A stretch of DNA of 8,875 bases from Candidatus Brocadiaceae bacterium (GTDB lineage Bacteria > Planctomycetota > Brocadiia > SM23-32): positions 1 through 8,875 of the forward strand of contig PUNP01000818.1 in the NCBI GenBank assembly GCA_003551785.1, read 5' to 3'. Both the position numbers and the translations under genes were made by a program. The notes below the pieces were generated by a model that was not told where the DNA came from, did not search any database, and was given only the letters and a program-made list of their open reading frames with translations. Shown here in pieces: positions 5,573 to 8,875 of the stretch; the stretch's first letter is position 1; each line of letters starts with the position of its first letter.

Positions 5573-5703
5573 TTCCCTGTTTTTTTCTGTTAATAATTGG
5601 GTTTGTTTGCTGTATTGTTTGATAACTTTTGTTTGTTGTTTCTGAATCGGTTGTTATTCGCTTGTTTTCAATCATTACCCCCTGCCACCTGATCAGAACG
5701 GGG

Positions 5704-6555
5704 TTAATTCTTTAGCAAAACATCGTATTGTTTTGCTATGTGAAAAATCATGCTTTCGGTAAATCCTGGGGGGTTACGCAATACCGCGTTGTATTGCCAA
5801 TCGGTTTGCTGGGGTTTGTATTTGGGGTAAAATTGGCTGATCCGGTGAAACAATTCCCGGCCGCTTTCACCGTAAACGGTCGCCAACGCCCCGGCAATCT
5901 TAATCCAATCATGGTAATCGGTTGTAATATCCCGCCCCTGGGCTTCGATTTTGCTGATCAGCTGTTCCAGGGCATCGCCGGCCCGTTTTGTTGTCCTGGG
6001 GGCTTTAAAACGCTTTTGCGGGGCCAATTTATGGTATGGGGTCGCTTCCATATTGAAAACCGGGTCGCGGTCGTAACTGTAAAACCGCAATCGGGCAACG
6101 TCGGAACATGCCGCGTCAATTTCCATTCCCAAACCGCGAAAATCGGCCTGTAACGCTTCGAAATGCCGCCGGTGGTGTTCGGGGTCGCTGATCGGAATTA
6201 ACGCCCATAAACCGCCCCCGCTTGCGCTTAACCCGGCATAAAATACGTTTGATATGCCGCGTAATGTTCGCTTTGCCTGTTCCGGGTCGGTATCGTCAAA
6301 ATCCAGGGCAATAAACCCGGAATGTTCAATCAGCCCATCAGCCCGCCGCGCTGAAAAACGCCCGCTGGGGGTAATGGCTGGCAATCCCTTTTTCAATTCG
6401 CGCCGCCGGTCTTTGTCGGGTTCGGCCCGGATCGCATCAACCAACGCATTAAACCGGTCGTAACCTTCCAGCCAACGCAACAATGAAATATCTTTGGGCT
6501 TGGTATCGTTTGCGTTTTTAAAGCCGCTGACTGTTATTTGTTTTGGTTGATCCAT
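5704..6555 (-). CDS. Primase-like replication protein with BT4734/VirE-N and PriCT_2-like domains, 283 aa
   Basis: The N-terminal two-thirds match the BT4734/VirE N-terminal type of primase-polymerase domain found in Bacteroidota mobile elements. FIALDFDDTDP (residues 81-91) carries the acidic metal-binding cluster, SASGGGLWALIPI (110-122) is the glycine-rich strand-turn, and SDVARLRFYSYD (151-162) is the third conserved block. The C-terminal part (about 196-275), with YHDWIKIAGALATVYGESG and FHRISQFYPKY, resembles PriCT_2, the primase C-terminal helical domain. The product most likely synthesises primers at the element's origin in the cytoplasm. Its start overlaps the upstream ATPase gene by 22 bp, so the two are probably translated together and may act as one primase-helicase. 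In many related elements both activities lie in one polypeptide; here they are separate, with the ATPase first. Confidence 0.85.
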   Translation of the reverse strand: MDQPKQITVSGFKNANDTKPKDISLLRWLEGYDRFNALVDAIRAEPDKDRRRELKKGLPAITPSGRFSARRADGLIEHSGFIALDFDDTDPEQAKRTLRGISNVFYAGLSASGGGLWALIPISDPEHHRRHFEALQADFRGLGMEIDAACSDVARLRFYSYDRDPVFNMEATPYHKLAPQKRFKAPRTTKRAGDALEQLISKIEAQGRDITTDYHDWIKIAGALATVYGESGRELFHRISQFYPKYKPQQTDWQYNAVLRNPPGFTESMIFHIAKQYDVLLKN

Positions 6556-7799
6556 CGGAAAATTGTTGATACGTGGGTTTGCGTTCCAAATACGGTTTCT
6601 GAAATTTGCCGGTATGTTTGCCCGGCCCGGTGCAATTCCAGGGCTTTTTTGACGTTTTCGGCCCGATCAATATGTTTATGTTCGAAATCCATCACCTGGG
6701 GCAACCGCGCGTAAACGTCAACGGCATGGGTTTTCAAAACTTCAATGATTTGCATTGTCAACTGGAAATCCTGATCGCCGCAAACCAACGGCCGTTTCAG
6801 CCCATCACCGCCGAAATACCGCATTGTCGTTAATATCATGGCAATTCGAAAAAACTGTAACCCCAAACGGTTAACCGCGCCGTCCAAATCGTGGGAAACG
6901 TCGTTTTGCAGGGCTGTTTTCAGCTTTTGGAAATGATCCAGGAATTGTTTTTGCTGATCGGGGGTTAATTCAAACGTTACCGGTTCTGATTGGCCGTTCA
7001 TGAATTTGTATATTTCGCGTAATGCATGGCCAACGTCCTGAAACGTATCGTAACAAAAGGCTTTCGCCTGGTCAAAAACATTTTTGAAACTGGGATCGGG
7101 GGGTAATGTGAAATAACAAAACCGCGAAAACAAACCATTTTCCGCCGTCGGGATCAATGCCAACAGTTGATCAGCCGTTGACGACAAAATAACCGATAAC
7201 CGGGGGTTGTCAATTTCAACAAATTCTTTCCCGGTTCGCCTGTAATAACTGATCCCTTCATGATGAAACGCTTTGCGCAATCCATCGCTGAAATTGCCGT
7301 AATCCTGCCTGATCGCGTCGGCCAACGTATCGCCTTCGGTTTCAAACAACGTTCCCGCCCCCTGGTTCGCGCTTAACAATTCGAAAAACCCCGTTTTTGA
7401 CGAATTGGCTGGGATAAAATGTAATAATTGCGGGGGTTCGGGTTCGCCTTCCAAATGGTTTTCCTGGGCTTCCAACGTTTCGGCCAATTTCAACCGGTGA
7501 ACAGCCGCCCCCAATTCGCGCGCGTATCGCAATGCCCCCTTTCCTGATCCGTATGGCCCCAAAATGTACACATACAAATTCGGGGTTACGGTTTGGCCGT
7601 CGTATTGGCCGACAATGTTCGGTAACATTCCCGATATTACCCCCAACGCCCCCATCAGAAATACGCTTTTTTCGGTCGGGTCGGTTAACGCTTCCAAACC
7701 GTCGCTGATCATTACCGGCATTTCATCAAATACCGCCGCTGGGAATGTTCGCCGCTGGGTATCGGGGGTAATTGCATTTAAATCAATCATGTCAATCAT
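6534..7799 (-). CDS. DUF3987-type P-loop ATPase (helicase-like replication protein), 421 aa
   Basis: I start at the ATG at 7799-7797, 4 bp after the stop of the upstream gene. The frame can be extended to a TTG at 7814, but only by overlapping that gene, and an ATG at 7790 is a second alternative. Residues 81-88, GPYGSGKG, form a Walker A motif preceded by a hydrophobic strand (LYVYIL). TLFETEGDTLADAI (150-163) supplies an acidic Walker B-like position. KAFHHEGISYYRR (176-188), PRLSVILSSTADQL (199-212) and GLFSRF (222-227, possible arginine finger) match the conserved blocks of DUF3987 proteins in Bacteroidota integrative elements. The last 40 residues, with LHRAGQTYRQISETVFG, form a helix-turn-helix. 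It probably unwinds or loads onto the element's origin together with the primase encoded next, whose gene it overlaps by 22 bp. Confidence 0.85.
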   Translation of the reverse strand: MIDMIDLNAITPDTQRRTFPAAVFDEMPVMISDGLEALTDPTEKSVFLMGALGVISGMLPNIVGQYDGQTVTPNLYVYILGPYGSGKGALRYARELGAAVHRLKLAETLEAQENHLEGEPEPPQLLHFIPANSSKTGFFELLSANQGAGTLFETEGDTLADAIRQDYGNFSDGLRKAFHHEGISYYRRTGKEFVEIDNPRLSVILSSTADQLLALIPTAENGLFSRFCYFTLPPDPSFKNVFDQAKAFCYDTFQDVGHALREIYKFMNGQSEPVTFELTPDQQKQFLDHFQKLKTALQNDVSHDLDGAVNRLGLQFFRIAMILTTMRYFGGDGLKRPLVCGDQDFQLTMQIIEVLKTHAVDVYARLPQVMDFEHKHIDRAENVKKALELHRAGQTYRQISETVFGTQTHVSTIFRWINQNK

Positions 7800-7803
7800 G
7801 GCT

Positions 7804-8085
7804 TTATTTTTCAATCGTTACCCCTTGGTGTTCGTTTGTTGCGCGCGCCTTCGAAATGAAATTGTCCAATTCGGATCGCCGAAACATCAGCTTTTTGCTG
7901 GGTTTGTGGAACGGGATTTGGTTATTCATTGTCCGTTTGTAAATCCAGCTTTTGGAAACGTGTAAATAATCGGCCGCCTGATCAGCGGTTAACCATTCGT
8001 TGACCGGGCCGTTTGGCTGGGCTTCCAATCTTTCGTTGATCGCTTCCAGCTTGTCGGATAATTCTGTAAATGGATTTGTTTGCAT
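7804..8085 (-). CDS. Excisionase/AlpA-like helix-turn-helix protein (HTH_17 type), 93 aa
   Basis: Residues 31-77 form a winged helix-turn-helix of the HTH_17/excisionase class: WLTADQAADYLHVSKSWIYK, then MNNQIPFHKPSKKLMF and RRSELDNFI. The glycine usually found before the wing is replaced by Asn. The first 22 residues (FTELSDKLEAINERLEA) are a short amphipathic or coiled-coil helix that could mediate dimerisation, and the C-terminal tail is polar. Such proteins control excision, replication or early transcription of integrated elements. It is the first gene after the promoter at 8117-8147, and the replication ATPase follows 4 bp downstream. It is therefore likely the operon's regulator and perhaps autoregulates the upstream region. 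Confidence 0.85.
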   Translation of the reverse strand: MQTNPFTELSDKLEAINERLEAQPNGPVNEWLTADQAADYLHVSKSWIYKRTMNNQIPFHKPSKKLMFRRSELDNFISKARATNEHQGVTIEK

Positions 8086-8116
8086 TGCATTGATTTTTTT
8101 TGATTGTTTTCGAAAA

Positions 8117-8147
8117 CAAATTTATAATGAAACACAATACAACGCAA
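8117..8147 (-). promoter_or_regulatory. Bacteroidota-type promoter of the element's operon
   Basis: On the minus strand, TAAATTTG (8124-8117) is an exact match to the -7 consensus TAnnTTTG. A TTG (8147-8145) sits upstream with a 20-nt spacer, within the expected range for the -33 element. Transcription would begin near 8110, about 25 nt before the helix-turn-helix gene's ATG at 8085. Confidence 0.65.
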
Positions 8148-8176
8148 GCATAATTAACTGAAAACCAATATAATAC

Positions 8177-8244
8177 GGTCGGATAAAACAATAAAAAAAC
8201 CAGCTTTTGGCTGGTTAATATGGGGGTTCGTAGGGTCGGATAAA
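8177..8244. repeat. Direct repeat GGTCGGATAAA flanking a terminator
   Basis: The 11-mer GGTCGGATAAA occurs at 8177-8187 and 8234-8244, one copy on each side of the terminator hairpin between the two minus-strand transcription units. Both copies are outside coding sequence. They could be binding sites for the helix-turn-helix protein encoded just downstream. Confidence 0.4.
8193..8216 (-). terminator. Intrinsic terminator of the gene at the right edge
   Basis: On the minus strand, AACCAGC (8216-8210) pairs with GCTGGTT (8204-8198) around a 5-nt loop and is followed by a U-run encoded by the seven As at 8193-8199. It lies 28 bp after the stop codon at 8245 and separates that gene from the operon promoter. 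Confidence 0.85.
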
Positions 8245-8875
8245 TTACATCAATTCCCGGAATTTTTTAATGTATCGCTGGTAATATGCATCTTTTTTTG
8301 GCTTTCCCAATGCAATTGGCTGGCCGTCGGGCTGGGCAAAACATCGGGAAACGTCCGCTTTCCGTATGGTTTTGCCGTCGGTTACCGCTTCCAAAAACGC
8401 CCGCAATGTATATTGGTTTGATTGTTTGTTGCGGTTCAAATCAATCCATCGGACGCGTTCGAATCCTGGGGGTAACGGTCGCGGGGTTAATGATGAAATG
8501 AAATGCTTTAGGCTGGTTGCGCAATATTGTTTCATTTCGGGGTAAATGTATTGTAATTGCTTTGGGGTTAATACTGAATCAAACCCGAATCCATTTATCA
8601 GATATTCATTGTAAAACCGTTTTGCCCATCGGTAATTATCAATTTTTGCGGGGCTTTTGTACCGGCTTCCAATCTTTCCCATCAGAAACGACAAATGTTT
8701 TTTTGCGTATTGCTGGTAATCCTGGGGGGTTGTATCGGGGTTCGCCTGTAAATATTCCTGGTAATTGCGTTCGAATATCGCGGGAAAATCCCGTTTGCTT
8801 TTGGGGTTGATATATTTTTCGCCGGTTGTTTCTTTTTGTGGCCAATTTTCGCGAAGGCCATGATACGGGCCATAA
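8245..8875 (-). CDS. 3' part of an unidentified gene, at least 209 aa, truncated by the right edge
   Basis: The frame that ends in TAA at 8247-8245 stays open to the right edge, so the true start lies outside the window; an internal TTG at 8694 or ATG at 8682 is not needed as a start. The visible sequence is basic and soluble. It contains KRDFPAIFERNYQEYLQANP, then KKHLSFLMGKIGSRYKSP, then NYRWAKRFYNEYLINGFG, a Pro-rich turn TPRPLPPGFERVRWIDL, and a Lys/Arg-rich end with YYQRYIKKFRELM. The many Tyr, Arg and Lys residues and the helical blocks suggest a nucleic-acid-binding protein, but I see no integrase R-H-R-Y set, no relaxase motif and no known family. It forms its own transcription unit, ended by the terminator at 8193-8216. 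Confidence 0.7.
   Translation of the reverse strand, partial: YGPYHGLRENWPQKETTGEKYINPKSKRDFPAIFERNYQEYLQANPDTTPQDYQQYAKKHLSFLMGKIGSRYKSPAKIDNYRWAKRFYNEYLINGFGFDSVLTPKQLQYIYPEMKQYCATSLKHFISSLTPRPLPPGFERVRWIDLNRNKQSNQYTLRAFLEAVTDGKTIRKADVSRCFAQPDGQPIALGKPKKDAYYQRYIKKFRELM

Noticed and set aside
5520..5675. Minus-strand frame of 51 codons starting just after the primase gene
   Set aside because: It would overlap the next gene by 53 bp in another frame, has low-complexity polar composition and no motif. It could be real but I cannot support it.
7800..7814. TTG start for the ATPase gene at 7814
   Set aside because: A nearby ATG at 7799 gives normal coupled spacing after the upstream stop, and nothing is gained from five extra residues.

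Overview
The window looks like a Bacteroidota chromosome with an integrated mobile element. The Bacteroidota assignment rests on a type IX secretion C-terminal sorting domain, a lipoprotein with an acidic stretch right after its lipobox cysteine, a choice-of-anchor V type CxxCH protein, TAnnTTTG-type promoter motifs, and A-rich translation leaders instead of Shine-Dalgarno sequences.

Left part (1-2338), host-like: three genes on the minus strand. These are a fragment of an OB-fold (tRNA_anti-like) membrane-anchored protein cut by the left edge (1-147), a small c-type cytochrome lipoprotein (243-629), and a secreted CxxCH protein with an InlB-like repeat and a T9SS sorting domain (738-2003). 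A tRNA-Val(GAC) gene on the plus strand (2264-2338) follows, with its own promoter and terminator.

Non-coding left end of the element (about 2339-2749): two plus-strand terminators, a cluster of GGAAC/GTTCC repeats with dyads, and the terminator of the large minus-strand operon.

Right part (2750-8875), foreign: at least eleven minus-strand genes. A promoter near 8117-8147 appears to drive an operon that starts with an excisionase/AlpA-like helix-turn-helix protein. It continues with a DUF3987-type P-loop ATPase (helicase-like) and a primase with BT4734/VirE-N and PriCT_2-like domains. A string of small, tightly coupled genes of unknown function follows, including a DUF5681-like basic protein and three tandem related genes, and the operon ends in a strong terminator at 2672-2699. 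Upstream of the operon promoter lies the 3' part of another unknown gene that runs off the right edge. No integrase, relaxase or capsid gene is visible. The replication module beside a tRNA gene fits an integrative or mobilizable island or a phage satellite whose other end lies beyond 8875.

The most unusual property is compositional. By hand count the trinucleotide GAG/CTC occurs about 39 times in the 2.34 kb host part, but only twice in the 6.54 kb to its right (2707-2709 and 2901-2903) and never from 2904 to 8875, on either strand and in any frame. ACT/AGT is also about five-fold depleted. The switch coincides with the end of the tRNA gene and so marks the element boundary independently of gene content.
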